Below, piece after piece: positions 27,910-37,178 of a stretch of 64,000 nt of DNA; position 1 is the first letter of the stretch, and every line of letters starts with the position of its first letter. Where the stretch lies: contig NZ_QYUM01000003.1 in the NCBI RefSeq assembly GCF_003590775.1, positions 808,501-872,500 on the forward strand. The letters run 5' to 3'. The notes under the pieces were generated by a model. That model ran no database searches. It worked only from the letters and a program-made list of their open reading frames with translations, and was not told the DNA's origin. This DNA comes from Sphingomonas cavernae. GTDB taxonomy: Bacteria; Pseudomonadota; Alphaproteobacteria; Sphingomonadales; Sphingomonadaceae. The position numbers and the translations under genes are program-made.

Positions 27910-30303
27910 TCAACCTGCAACGGTCAGCGTGACGGTCTTCAGATCGACCGAATTGGGACCGACCATGATATCGAACTCGCCGGGTTCGACGACGCGTTCC
28001 ATCTTGTCGTTCCACATGCGGAAAGCCCGCTCGTCGAGCGTGAAGGTGAGCGTGCGGCTTTCACCCGGTTTCAGCGTCACGCGCTGGAAGCCCTTGAGCT
28101 CCTTGAGCGGGCGCGTGACCGAACTCACCTTGTCGCGGATGTAGAGCTGGACGATCTCATCGCCGACACGCTGGCCGGTGTTGCGGACCGCAACCGAGAC
28201 GTTGACCGTGCCCTTGGGCGCGATCCGCTCCTGCGACAGTTGCGGCGCGCCGATATCGAAGGTCGTGTAGCTGAGGCCGTGGCCAAAGGCGAACAGCGGA
28301 TCGGTCGTGTCGAAGAGATAGCCGCGGCGCGCGCTCGGCTTGGCATTGTAGAACATGGGAAGCTGGCCGACCGAGCGCGGGATGGTGAGCGTCAGCTTGC
28401 CGCCCGGATTGACGTCGCCGAACAAAATGTCGGCCACCGCATTCCCGCCCTGTTCGCCGAGATACCATCCCTCGATCAGTGCATTGGCCTGTTCGGCGAT
28501 CTTGACTGTCGAGGCGGGACGGCCGTTGATCAGGATCACCGTGATCGGCTTGCCCAGCGCCTTCAGCGCGTCGAACAGCTCCTGTTGCTCGCCGACAAGA
28601 TCCAGGCTGGGGCGGTCGCCGAGATGCGACTTGGCCCAGCCTTCGCGGCTTGTCTGCTCGGTATCGCCCAGGGTGAGAATGATCTGGTCGACGCCCTTGG
28701 CGGCTTCCACCGCTTCGGCGATCAGCCGGCGGTTTTCCGCGGGGTCGCTGAGCTTGACCTCATCGGCCCACCAGTCGTCATTCTCGGTGATCTTCACGCC
28801 CTGCGCGAAGACGATGTCGGCATTCTTGCCGACCTTCGCCTTAATCCCCTCAAGGATTGATATCTTGACGGGGGGCTCGCCATAATAGCCGCCAAGGCGC
28901 GCGACCGCTGCACTTGGCCCGATCACTGCGATCCTTGGCTTCGCGCTCCCCGCCTTCGGCTTGGCGAGCGGCAGCGTGCCGTCATTCTTCAAGAGGATGA
29001 TCGCCCGCTGCGCGGCCTTGAGCGCCAGCGCGCGCGCTTCCGTGTTGTTGGTGACCGCCTTGGCCTCATCAATGTCGGCAAAGGGGTTTTCGAACAGACT
29101 CGCGCGGAACTTCAGCGTCAGCATCTTGCGCGTCGCGTCGTCGATGCGCGCCTCGGATACGCGGCCCTCGCGCACAGCCTTGGCCAGTGACGCGAAGGAG
29201 AGCCCGTCGGGCATGTCGGAATCGACGCCCGCGTTGAGCGACATCACCGCCGCATCCTCAAGATTGGCCGCGACCTTGTGCAGGTTCATGAGGTCGTCGA
29301 TCGCCGAATAGTCGGAGATGATCGCGCCCTTGAAGCCCCATTCGCCGCGCAGCACATCGGTCAGCAGCCATTTGTTCGCGTGGGAGGGAACGCCGTCGAT
29401 CTCGTTGTACGAGGGCATTACCGCGCTGATCTTCGTCCGGCGCACCACCTCCTCGAAGGGCGGGAAGAAATTCTCGCGCAGCGTGCGCTCGGAAATCTGC
29501 GCGGGGCCGACATTGGTGCCGCTTTCGGGCTGTCCGTGCCCGGTCAGGTGCTTCAACGTGGCGAACACCTTGCCGGGGGCCAGATTGTCGCTGTTGCCTT
29601 GCAATCCCTCGACCGCGGCCACGCCCATTTCGCCCGCCAGATAGGGATCTTCGCCAAAGGTTTCCTCGATCCGGCCCCAGCGTGGATCGCGCGCAACGTC
29701 GACCACCGGCGACAGGACCAGATGCACGCCGCGCGCGCGAATTTCACGCGCGATGACGGCATTGATCTCGCGCATCAGCTCGGGATCCCAGGTGGAGGCG
29801 AGACCGATCGCCTGCGGAAAGCTCGTGGCGCCTTTCGCGGCAAATCCGTGTAGCCCCTCCTCATGGAACAGCAGCGGTATCCCAAGCCGCGTCTTCTCGA
29901 TCGCCCAGTGCTGGAGCGCATTGGCGATCTTCACCGATTGTTCGGCCGTATGCCGCGGGACAACCCGCGGGCTGAAGGCGCCCTTCACATCCGACGGCCG
30001 CGTGAACTGGCCGAGCCCATGCGGATAGCGCGCGGACATCTTTGCGGGATCGAACTGGAGATTGGCGTCGAGCACCTCGGGCTTGCCCTGCCAGACCGCC
30101 AGGAGTTGCGCGACCTTCTCTTCGAGCGTCATGCGTTTGAGCAGGTCGTCGACGCGCGCTTCCACCGGCGCGCGCGCATTCTTGTAGAGGGGCGCTGCCG
30201 AACCCGATTGGGCAGCCGCGGGTGCTATGCCGAGAGGCAATGATGCGATGGCCAGCGCGGCGGCGGCGATTCCCGGATAACGAACGAGCGCGGTCAAACG
30301 CAT
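27910..30303 (-). CDS. GH3 beta-xylosidase/beta-glucosidase (tandem paralogue)
   Basis: 797 residues from an ATG preceded by GGGAGAGGGAGG. A Sec-type signal (about residues 1-31, APAAAQ) exports it, unlike the Tat-like leader of its neighbour. Same domain order: GH3 N ([53 protein letters not shown]), nucleophile Asp in GAIISDYSAIDDL, GH3 C (RAIILLKNDGTLPLA), and FnIII-like C-terminus. First gene of the minus-strand glucuronate operon; the operator and promoter at 30365-30404 precede it. Beta-xylosidase is favoured because of the GH67, ManD and Xyl genes around it. Confidence 0.93.
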   Translation of the reverse strand: MRLTALVRYPGIAAAALAIASLPLGIAPAAAQSGSAAPLYKNARAPVEARVDDLLKRMTLEEKVAQLLAVWQGKPEVLDANLQFDPAKMSARYPHGLGQFTRPSDVKGAFSPRVVPRHTAEQSVKIANALQHWAIEKTRLGIPLLFHEEGLHGFAAKGATSFPQAIGLASTWDPELMREINAVIAREIRARGVHLVLSPVVDVARDPRWGRIEETFGEDPYLAGEMGVAAVEGLQGNSDNLAPGKVFATLKHLTGHGQPESGTNVGPAQISERTLRENFFPPFEEVVRRTKISAVMPSYNEIDGVPSHANKWLLTDVLRGEWGFKGAIISDYSAIDDLMNLHKVAANLEDAAVMSLNAGVDSDMPDGLSFASLAKAVREGRVSEARIDDATRKMLTLKFRASLFENPFADIDEAKAVTNNTEARALALKAAQRAIILLKNDGTLPLAKPKAGSAKPRIAVIGPSAAVARLGGYYGEPPVKISILEGIKAKVGKNADIVFAQGVKITENDDWWADEVKLSDPAENRRLIAEAVEAAKGVDQIILTLGDTEQTSREGWAKSHLGDRPSLDLVGEQQELFDALKALGKPITVILINGRPASTVKIAEQANALIEGWYLGEQGGNAVADILFGDVNPGGKLTLTIPRSVGQLPMFYNAKPSARRGYLFDTTDPLFAFGHGLSYTTFDIGAPQLSQERIAPKGTVNVSVAVRNTGQRVGDEIVQLYIRDKVSSVTRPLKELKGFQRVTLKPGESRTLTFTLDERAFRMWNDKMERVVEPGEFDIMVGPNSVDLKTVTLTVAG

Positions 30304-30364
30304 GAAGCCTCCCTCTCCCGGGCGGCGAGCGCCCGTTTCAAAACATCTTTGCGATGTTCTCTAT

Positions 30365-30404
30365 TGATAGCGCTAACATGATATGCTCTTCATGGGCTTG
30401 TCAA
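30365..30404 (-). promoter_or_regulatory. Promoter and LacI-type operator between the GH3 operon and GH67
   Basis: On the minus strand a perfect TTGACA (30399-30404) and TATCAT (30378-30383) are 15 bases apart, a slightly short but good promoter for the GH3/manD/uxaC operon. The near-palindrome TGATAGCGCTAACA (30365-30378) abuts the -10 element. The same site lies 86 bases before the divergent GH67 start and could control both directions. Confidence 0.6.
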
Positions 30405-30463
30405 TGCCCGTCGAGACGGGAGGTGCACGCCGGCAACCGGTGGCGTCGTTGGAGAGGGACGAT

Positions 30464-32614
30464 ATGTTTCGCACGCTGTTTCATGGATTGCTGGCGCTTG
30501 CGCTGCTCGGTCTGGCCGGCGCTGCGCGCGCTGAGGACGGCTACGATCTCTGGCTGCGCTATCGCCCGATCGAGGCGGAATGGCAGGCGCGCTATCGCCC
30601 CGTCGCCGCATCGATCGTCGTCGCGGGCGATTCGCCGACGATGCGAATCGCCTCGGCCGAACTGAAGCGGGGACTGGACGGTTTGCTGGGCGGCGCAGTG
30701 GCTGAGGACCAGCCAGCAGGCGCGGGCGCGATCCTTGTCGGCACGCCCGAGGAATCCCCGATGATCGACGCGCTCGGCTTGCCGTTGGAGAGCATGGGAC
30801 GTGAAGGCTATCTGATCCGAAGCATCCGCATCGGTGGCAAGCCGATGACGGTGATCGCAGCCAACGACGATGTAGGCGCATTGTACGGCGCATTCCATTT
30901 CCTCCGCCTCATCCAGACCCGCCAGCCGATCGAGGCGCTGGACATTCGCTCGACCCCCAAGGTGCAACTCCGACTGCTCAATCACTGGGACAATCTCGAT
31001 CGCAGCGTCGAGCGCGGCTATGCGGGCCAGTCGATCTGGGACTGGTGGAAGCTGCCGGACTTCAAGGACCCGCGCTACACCGACTATGCCCGCGCCAACG
31101 CCTCGATCGGGATCAATGGCACCGTCCTCAACAATGTGAACGCCAAGGCGGACAGCCTGACCGCGCCGTGGATCGGCAAGGCGGCGGCGCTGGCCGACAT
31201 ATTCCGTCCGTACGGCATCCGCGTCTATCTTTCGGCGCGTTTCTCTGCACCGATCGAGATTGGCGGACTCAAGACCGCTGACCCGCTCGATCCGCAGGTT
31301 CGCGCATGGTGGAAAGCGAAGGCCGACGAGATCTATCGGGCAATCCCCGACTTCGGCGGCTTCCTCGTCAAGGCAAACTCCGAAGGCCAGCCGGGCCCGC
31401 AGGATTACAAACGCACCCATGCAGACGGCGCCAACATGCTCGCCGAAGCGGTCGCGCCGCACGGCGGCGTCGTGATGTGGCGCGCCTTTGTCTACAGCCA
31501 CGAAACGCCCGATGATCGCGCCAAGCAGGCCTATAACGAATTCAAGCCCTTTGATGGGCGGTTCGCCGACAATGTGATCGTGCAGGTCAAGAACGGCGCG
31601 ATCGACTTCCAGCCGCGCGAACCTTTTCATCCGCTGTTCGGCGCCATGCCGAAGACGCCGCTGATGATGGAGTTCCAGATCACCAAGGAGTATCTGGGCT
31701 TCGCGACGCACCTTGCCTATCTGGGGACGTTGTTCGAGGAAACGCTTGCCGCCGATACCCGCGCCAAGGGCGAAGGCTCGACCGTGGCGAAGGTGATCGA
31801 CGGCAGCCTGCACGGCTACAGGCTGACTGGCATGGCGGGGGTCGCCAATATCGGGAGCGACCGCAACTGGTCGGGATCGCATTTCGATCAGGCCAACTGG
31901 TACGCCTTTGGCCGTATGGCCTGGAACCCGGACATGAAGGCCCGCCCCATCGCCGAGGAGTGGGCGCGCATGACCTTCTCCAATCAGCAGGGCTTCGTGT
32001 CGCCTGCGGTGGACATGATGATGGGCTCGCGTGAGATCGTCGTCGATTACATGACGCCGCTGGGGCTGCATCACCTGATGGCATCGGGACACCATTATGG
32101 ACCTGGCCCCTGGGTCGATGATCTCGAGCGTGCCGACTGGAACCCGGTCTATTATCACCGCGCCGACGCCGCGGGCATCGGTTTCGACCGGACGAAGGCG
32201 GGCAGCGATGCGGTCTCGCAATATGCGCCGCCCGTCGCGCGGATGTTCGGCGACATCGATACGGTGCCCGAGCGCGACCTGCTCTGGTTCCACCATGTCG
32301 GCTGGGATCGCCGCATGGCCTCCGGGCGCACGCTATGGGACGAACTGGTCGCGCGTTATGGACGCGGCGTGCGGGGCGTCGAGTCGATGCAGCGCGACTG
32401 GACGCGTTTGGCGCCGTTCGTCGATGCCGAACGTCATCGCGAGGTTGCGACCTTTCTCGCTATCCAGCGCCACGAGGCCAAATGGTGGCGCGATGCAAGC
32501 ATCGCCTATTTCCAGACCATCTCGAAACGCCCCTTGCCCGCCGGCGAGGCGCCGCCGGAGCATCCGCTGTCATGGTATCGAGCGCTTAACTTTCCCTTTG
32601 CTCCGGGGCATTAA
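30464..32614 (+). CDS. aguA: Alpha-glucuronidase, glycoside hydrolase family 67
   Basis: 716 residues from the ATG at 30464 with GGAGAGGGA just upstream; signal peptide about residues 1-22 (ARA). Releases (4-O-methyl-)glucuronic acid from the non-reducing end of glucuronoxylo-oligosaccharides. GH67 marks are [10 protein letters not shown] at the mature N-terminus, [24 protein letters not shown], and the catalytic region [18 protein letters not shown] with MWRAFVY, plus [26 protein letters not shown]. Length is normal for the family. Divergent from the GH3/ManD/UxaC operon that uses its product, and followed by TonB receptor 2. Confidence 0.97.
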   Translation: MFRTLFHGLLALALLGLAGAARAEDGYDLWLRYRPIEAEWQARYRPVAASIVVAGDSPTMRIASAELKRGLDGLLGGAVAEDQPAGAGAILVGTPEESPMIDALGLPLESMGREGYLIRSIRIGGKPMTVIAANDDVGALYGAFHFLRLIQTRQPIEALDIRSTPKVQLRLLNHWDNLDRSVERGYAGQSIWDWWKLPDFKDPRYTDYARANASIGINGTVLNNVNAKADSLTAPWIGKAAALADIFRPYGIRVYLSARFSAPIEIGGLKTADPLDPQVRAWWKAKADEIYRAIPDFGGFLVKANSEGQPGPQDYKRTHADGANMLAEAVAPHGGVVMWRAFVYSHETPDDRAKQAYNEFKPFDGRFADNVIVQVKNGAIDFQPREPFHPLFGAMPKTPLMMEFQITKEYLGFATHLAYLGTLFEETLAADTRAKGEGSTVAKVIDGSLHGYRLTGMAGVANIGSDRNWSGSHFDQANWYAFGRMAWNPDMKARPIAEEWARMTFSNQQGFVSPAVDMMMGSREIVVDYMTPLGLHHLMASGHHYGPGPWVDDLERADWNPVYYHRADAAGIGFDRTKAGSDAVSQYAPPVARMFGDIDTVPERDLLWFHHVGWDRRMASGRTLWDELVARYGRGVRGVESMQRDWTRLAPFVDAERHREVATFLAIQRHEAKWWRDASIAYFQTISKRPLPAGEAPPEHPLSWYRALNFPFAPGH

Positions 32615-32656
32615 GTTAGCGCAAACAAACGCGCGTATCAGCCATAAATAACGATA

Positions 32657-32705
32657 TTGACATTGCCATGCAAGCTCGATAGCCCTTGTAATGTGACCGC
32701 TAACA
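32657..32705 (+). promoter_or_regulatory. Promoter element and LacI-type operator before TonB receptor 2
   Basis: A perfect TTGACA (32657-32662) with only a weak -10 at 17 bases, followed by TGTGACCGCTAACA (32692-32705). The latter differs at two positions from the symmetric TGTTAGCGCTAACA and shares its right half with the 30365 site. It lies 58 bases before the receptor start. Confidence 0.45.
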
Positions 32706-32762
32706 TAAGCGGATACCCAATAACAACGACTGTTCAGCAGTCGAACAGGAGGGGAAGGAACG

Positions 32763-35700
32763 ATGACCAAGGGACAATTGCGCCCGCGCGCCGGCCGCTG
32801 GGGATTGCTCGCCGCCACGATGCTCGCAACGAGCATGGCTTCAGCAGCATTTGCGCAGACCGAAGCACCGGGCCAGGACGTGCCGCAGGCCGCGCCCGCG
32901 GAAGACGAAATCATCGTCACGGGCTTTCGCAAGAGCCTTCAGGAATCGGCGGATCTGAAGCGTGACTCGGTTGGATTCATCGACGCTATCTCGGCAGAGG
33001 ACATCGGCAAATTCCCCGACACCAATATCGCTGAATCGTTCAACCGCATTCCCGGCATCACCATCACGCGCGAGATCACGGGCGAGGGTGTCCAGGTTGC
33101 GATCCGCGGCCTTGGCACCAACTTTACCAAGGTGCTGCTCAACGGCGCGCCCGTCGCGGTTTCCTCGACCGGCCGCACCGACGCGCAGAGCACCAATCGC
33201 GAGGTCGATCTCGACCTGTTCCCGACCGAGCTGTTCAGTTCGCTCACCGTTATCAAGACCTCGATGGCGAGCATGCTCGAGGGCGGCGCCGCAGGCACCG
33301 TCAACATGCGCAGCGCACGGCCGTTCGACAATCCGGGCAAGCATCTGACCTATTCGCTGCAGGGCACCAAGAACAGCAATGCCGATAGCTGGGGCTATCG
33401 CGGTTCGCTGATCGGGAGCGCCACCTTCGGCGATTTCGGCATCCTCGCGGGCGCCGCTTACGTGAAGAACAAGGTGCGCGTCACTGGCTTCGAGACGATC
33501 GGGTGGACCAATCCCAATCTCAGCGCCGCCCAATGCGGCGCCACCAGCGGCTGCAACTCGACGGGCGGCGGCAACTGGACCATTCCCGGAACCGTACCCG
33601 CCAATGCCGGCAACGGTCTGACGACCGGGGCGACAATCGACCGGGCGTTCCTGCTTGCCAACAATCCGGGCCTGACGATCCAGCAGATCGACAATGCGAT
33701 CATCCCGCGCCTCGGGCGCCCGTCCGACGAGTTCGGGTCCAAGGAGCGGCTGAGCGCCATTGTCAGCCTCGAATACCGGCCCGCTGATTCGCTGCGCTTC
33801 TATGTGGACTCGATGTACGGACGTAAGGAGAATGATCTCGAACGCATCGATATGAACTGGGTCGGCCGCAACGGTGCGTCGATCCCGCTCAACATGAAGG
33901 TCGATCGCACCGATTGCGCCGCGGGCTGCGTCGTCACCGAGGGCACCTTCGCGAACGCGCAATGGTTTCTGGAATACCGCCCCTTCATCGAAGATGTCGA
34001 ATTCTGGGGCGTGAACCCGGGGTTTGAATGGGATATTTCGGACAAGTTCAAGCTCGATATTTCGGGTAACTGGACCGAAAGCAAATTCCATCGTGAATCG
34101 CCGTCGGTGCTCGTCTCCACCGTGCTGGGCTCCGGAGTCACCGTCGACTATCTCAACAGCGGTTCGGTCCCGACGATCTCAACCAACATCGACCTCAACA
34201 ATCCCGCCAATTTTGGCTGGAACGCTGGCAGCCGCGTCAATATTCAGGACGAAAGGCGCAAGACGGAAACCAAGGGCGTGCGCGGCAACCTCACTTATGG
34301 GGATGAAGAACTGAACCTTCGCGTTGGCGGTGCCTATGACGACATCTCACGCAGGATTCGCGCGTTCGACAACAGCCAAGCCTGGCAGAACGCAGTGTGC
34401 GGCAACAACCCCAACGTCTTCTTGCCCAATCCCAACACTCAACCGCAATGCCGCGGACTCAATGCGCCGGGCGGAGCCGCGGCGGGTGATCCGACCTATC
34501 CATTGCTGGGCAGCGGCTTCAGCGCGGGTATGGGGCCGCTCGTCTACCAGGGCTCGTTGATCCCGACCGCAGCGCTGCCGTCTTATTTGCGGGCGGGGCC
34601 GAGCGGTTTCGTCACGGTCGACTGGGACCGTTTCAAGGCCGACACCAATTACGATGCGTTCCATGACGGGGCTCCCGAAGTGGGCGCGGCTAACACCGGC
34701 GCGAGCGGCGGATTTGTCCGCGAAAAGACGACCGGTGCCTATATGGAGGTCAACGGGAATACCGACCTTGGCGGGAATGCACTGCGCTGGAATATCGGCC
34801 TGCGCTACGTTCATACCGATCAGACGATCGGCGGAAACGTATCGATCCCCGATCCGCGCAACTCGCGCGATCCCGACGGCGCGGGGCCGCTGCCAGCGGC
34901 CTGCCCGGGTGGCGGCAACCTTACGCCGCCCAATCCGCGGGACGGTTCCTGCTTCCCGAACATCGTGAACTTTGCCACGACCAACAACACATATGACAAC
35001 TGGCTGCCATCGGCGACGGTGTCGTACAATGTGTCGGAGAACGCGCTGGTCCGCTTTGCGCTTTCGAAGACGATGACTCGCCCCGATCCCAACGCGATGC
35101 TGCCAGGCCTGAATTTCAGCACTCCGTCGGCGGACGTCGGCACAGTCGGCAACTCGGCGCTGAAGCCCTTCATTTCGAAGAATATCGACTTCGGCTTCGA
35201 ATATTATACCGGTGGCCCCGGCTATGTGAGCGTGGCCGCATTCCGCAAGAGCGTTACGGGCTTCACGGTTCCCGGAACGGCGACGGTGCCGTTCACCGAT
35301 CTTGCGCAATATGGCGTGACCTTCGACACGCTGACACCCGCGCAGCAGACCGCGATCAACGCGCGTGGCGGGCCTAATGTGGCGACGGTGGTGCTCCAGC
35401 AGCAGGTCAACGCCAGCGGCTCGCTTACCGTCAATGGCCTGGAGTTTGGCTGGGTCCAGCCGCTCGACTTCCTGTTGAGCGAGTACGGCATGGACGGCTT
35501 CGGCTTCACCGCGAACCTGACGATCATCGATCAGAAGGGTAAGGGGGCCGCACCCGCGGTGGCGCTCGGCGTGGCGCCATACACGTGGAATGCCACGGCC
35601 TATTACGAGAACCACGGCATCAGCGCGCGGATCTCGATGACCCATGCCGATGGTTCGCAGGTGTCGGGTCTCAACCAGAACGGCATCCCCAGCGCCGCGC

Positions 35701-35909
35701 TGTTCTCGGACGACTATGAACAGTGGGATTTCTCGTCGAGCTTCGATCTTTCGGAGATACTGGACAGCGAATGGGCGCCTGAACTGACCTTCGATGTGGT
35801 CAACATCTTTGATGCCGACCAGCGCACCTACTTCCAGTTCCCCAATGCCACATTCACCCGGTACAAGCCGGGCACGCAGTTCATGGTCGGCCTCCGCGGC
35901 CGGTTCTGA
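32763..35909 (+). CDS. TonB-dependent receptor 2 (glucuronoxylan oligosaccharide type)
   Basis: 1048 residues, outer membrane. Signal peptide about residues 1-32 (AFAQT), TonB box EDEIIVTG at 47-54, plug with ISAEDIGKFPDTNIAESFNRIPG, barrel ending GLRGRF. It shares the plug signature with receptor 1, but the barrel is clearly different. It lies between GH67 and the xylose genes and is preceded by a LacI-type operator, so xylo- or glucuronoxylo-oligosaccharides are the likely cargo. Extracellular loops contain Asn/Gly-rich segments and a few cysteines. A terminator hairpin follows at 35938. Confidence 0.95.
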   Translation: MTKGQLRPRAGRWGLLAATMLATSMASAAFAQTEAPGQDVPQAAPAEDEIIVTGFRKSLQESADLKRDSVGFIDAISAEDIGKFPDTNIAESFNRIPGITITREITGEGVQVAIRGLGTNFTKVLLNGAPVAVSSTGRTDAQSTNREVDLDLFPTELFSSLTVIKTSMASMLEGGAAGTVNMRSARPFDNPGKHLTYSLQGTKNSNADSWGYRGSLIGSATFGDFGILAGAAYVKNKVRVTGFETIGWTNPNLSAAQCGATSGCNSTGGGNWTIPGTVPANAGNGLTTGATIDRAFLLANNPGLTIQQIDNAIIPRLGRPSDEFGSKERLSAIVSLEYRPADSLRFYVDSMYGRKENDLERIDMNWVGRNGASIPLNMKVDRTDCAAGCVVTEGTFANAQWFLEYRPFIEDVEFWGVNPGFEWDISDKFKLDISGNWTESKFHRESPSVLVSTVLGSGVTVDYLNSGSVPTISTNIDLNNPANFGWNAGSRVNIQDERRKTETKGVRGNLTYGDEELNLRVGGAYDDISRRIRAFDNSQAWQNAVCGNNPNVFLPNPNTQPQCRGLNAPGGAAAGDPTYPLLGSGFSAGMGPLVYQGSLIPTAALPSYLRAGPSGFVTVDWDRFKADTNYDAFHDGAPEVGAANTGASGGFVREKTTGAYMEVNGNTDLGGNALRWNIGLRYVHTDQTIGGNVSIPDPRNSRDPDGAGPLPAACPGGGNLTPPNPRDGSCFPNIVNFATTNNTYDNWLPSATVSYNVSENALVRFALSKTMTRPDPNAMLPGLNFSTPSADVGTVGNSALKPFISKNIDFGFEYYTGGPGYVSVAAFRKSVTGFTVPGTATVPFTDLAQYGVTFDTLTPAQQTAINARGGPNVATVVLQQQVNASGSLTVNGLEFGWVQPLDFLLSEYGMDGFGFTANLTIIDQKGKGAAPAVALGVAPYTWNATAYYENHGISARISMTHADGSQVSGLNQNGIPSAALFSDDYEQWDFSSSFDLSEILDSEWAPELTFDVVNIFDADQRTYFQFPNATFTRYKPGTQFMVGLRGRF

Positions 35910-35937
35910 AGGCCATATTTCTCTGGCTGAAATCATG

Positions 35938-35978
35938 GGAGCGGACCATGCTTCGGGATGGTTCCGCTCCTACTTTTT
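35938..35978 (+). terminator. Rho-independent terminator after TonB receptor 2
   Basis: GGAGCGGA pairs with TCCGCTCC (8 bp), with an inner CCAT/ATGG extension, a TTCG-containing loop and TACTTTTT after the stem; 28 bases beyond the receptor stop. This separates the receptor from the lacI 2/xylD genes. Confidence 0.75.
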
Positions 35979-36028
35979 GCAAGCACACAATATTGTAGTA
36001 GTGGCCCGATAACAGTTCGGAGATCCGC

Positions 36029-37117
36029 GTGGAGCTAAAGCCCAACAGACGCCAGCGAGGCGCTTCGACGATCCATGACGTCGCGCGCCGGGCGGGGGTA
36101 TCTCCGATGACCGTTTCACGCGTCATCAACGGCGAAAAGAACGTCAAGCCGTCGACCCGCGAGCTGGTCGAGACCGCGATCCGCGAACTCAACTATGCGC
36201 CCAACCCTGCAGCGCGCAGCCTTGCCAGCGCCGACCTGATCCGTATCGGCCTGCTCTACAGCAATCCGAGCGCCGCCTATCTGAGCGAGTTTCTCGTCGG
36301 CGGGCTCGATCAGTGCAGCCGCAACAATGTCCAGCTCGTCGTCGCGAAATGCGAACCCGGAACCGACGAGGAAGTGGTGGCCGAGAGGCTGATCGCAAGT
36401 GGTATCGACGGAATCATCTTGCCTCCCCCCTTGTGCGACGCGACCGCGGTCATCGAGATTTTGGCGCGCGCGCACACTCCTGCGGTGGCGGTCGCGACCG
36501 GGAAACCGGCGGATACCGTTTCAGCGGTGAGCATCGACGATCGCAAGGCCGCGATGCAAATGACGCAGCACCTGATCGCGCTCGGCCATCAGCGCATCGG
36601 CTTCATTATCGGTCACCCGAACCAGACCGCGAGCGCGCGGCGGCTCGATGGTTATCGCACCGCGCTCGCCCAGGCGGGCATTGCCGAGACGGAAGAGCTG
36701 ATTACGCAGGGCTTTTTCACCTATCGCTCGGGGCTCGACGCCGCAGAACAATTGCTGCGGCTGACCGATCCGCCATCCGCCATATTCGCGAGCAATGACG
36801 ACATGGCTGCGGCCAGCGTGGCCGTCGCGCATCGTCACGGGCTCGATGTCCCCGGGGACATCACGGTTTGCGGTTTCGACGATACCGCGCTCGCCACGAC
36901 GATCTGGCCCGAACTCACCACGATCCACCAACCGATCACCGACATGTCGCGCGCCGCCGTCGACATGCTGATCGAGGAGATTCGCCGCAGGCGGACCAAG
37001 CAAAAGGAGCGCCATCCGCACACGCTTCTCGACTTCACGTTGGTGCGGCGTCAGTCGGACGCGGCGCCGCGGCGCCGTCCGCCCACATCGCGCGCGAGGC
37101 TTGACAAGGCGCGCTGA
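36029..37117 (+). CDS. LacI-family transcriptional regulator 2 (probable xylose regulator)
   Basis: 362 residues from a GTG at 36029. HTH region STIHDVARRAGVSPMTVSRV, hinge to about residue 70, then the sugar-binding domain with IFASNDDMAAASVAVAH and ITVCGFDDTALATTIWPELTTI. The C-terminal about 30 residues are basic and Pro-rich, a tail absent from lacI 1. It directly precedes xylD; the xylD -35 element lies inside its last codons. By position it is the analogue of the LacI-type XylR that represses the Caulobacter xylose operon, and likely binds the palindromes described here. Confidence 0.92.
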   Translation: MELKPNRRQRGASTIHDVARRAGVSPMTVSRVINGEKNVKPSTRELVETAIRELNYAPNPAARSLASADLIRIGLLYSNPSAAYLSEFLVGGLDQCSRNNVQLVVAKCEPGTDEEVVAERLIASGIDGIILPPPLCDATAVIEILARAHTPAVAVATGKPADTVSAVSIDDRKAAMQMTQHLIALGHQRIGFIIGHPNQTASARRLDGYRTALAQAGIAETEELITQGFFTYRSGLDAAEQLLRLTDPPSAIFASNDDMAAASVAVAHRHGLDVPGDITVCGFDDTALATTIWPELTTIHQPITDMSRAAVDMLIEEIRRRRTKQKERHPHTLLDFTLVRRQSDAAPRRRPPTSRARLDKAR

Positions 37118-37138
37118 AGCGCCATGGTAGCGTTACCA
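37101..37138 (+). promoter_or_regulatory. xylD promoter with overlapping operator TGGTAGCGTTACCA
   Basis: TTGACA at 37101-37106 (inside the 3' end of lacI 2), 17 bases, then ATGGTA at 37124. The near-palindrome TGGTAGCGTTACCA (37125-37138) covers the -10 position. The xylX promoter on the other strand has the same TTGACA, 17-18 base spacing and TGGTAGCG, so the two appear co-regulated. Confidence 0.6.
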
Positions 37139-37178
37139 TAAAAAGCGTCCGGCGCGCCGCCGGAGTGTGGAGGATTGC

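Noticed and set aside
30401-32296. 631-codon open frame antisense to the GH67 gene
   Set aside because: Low-complexity Arg/His/Asp composition typical of high-GC shadows; GH67 motifs occupy the other strand.
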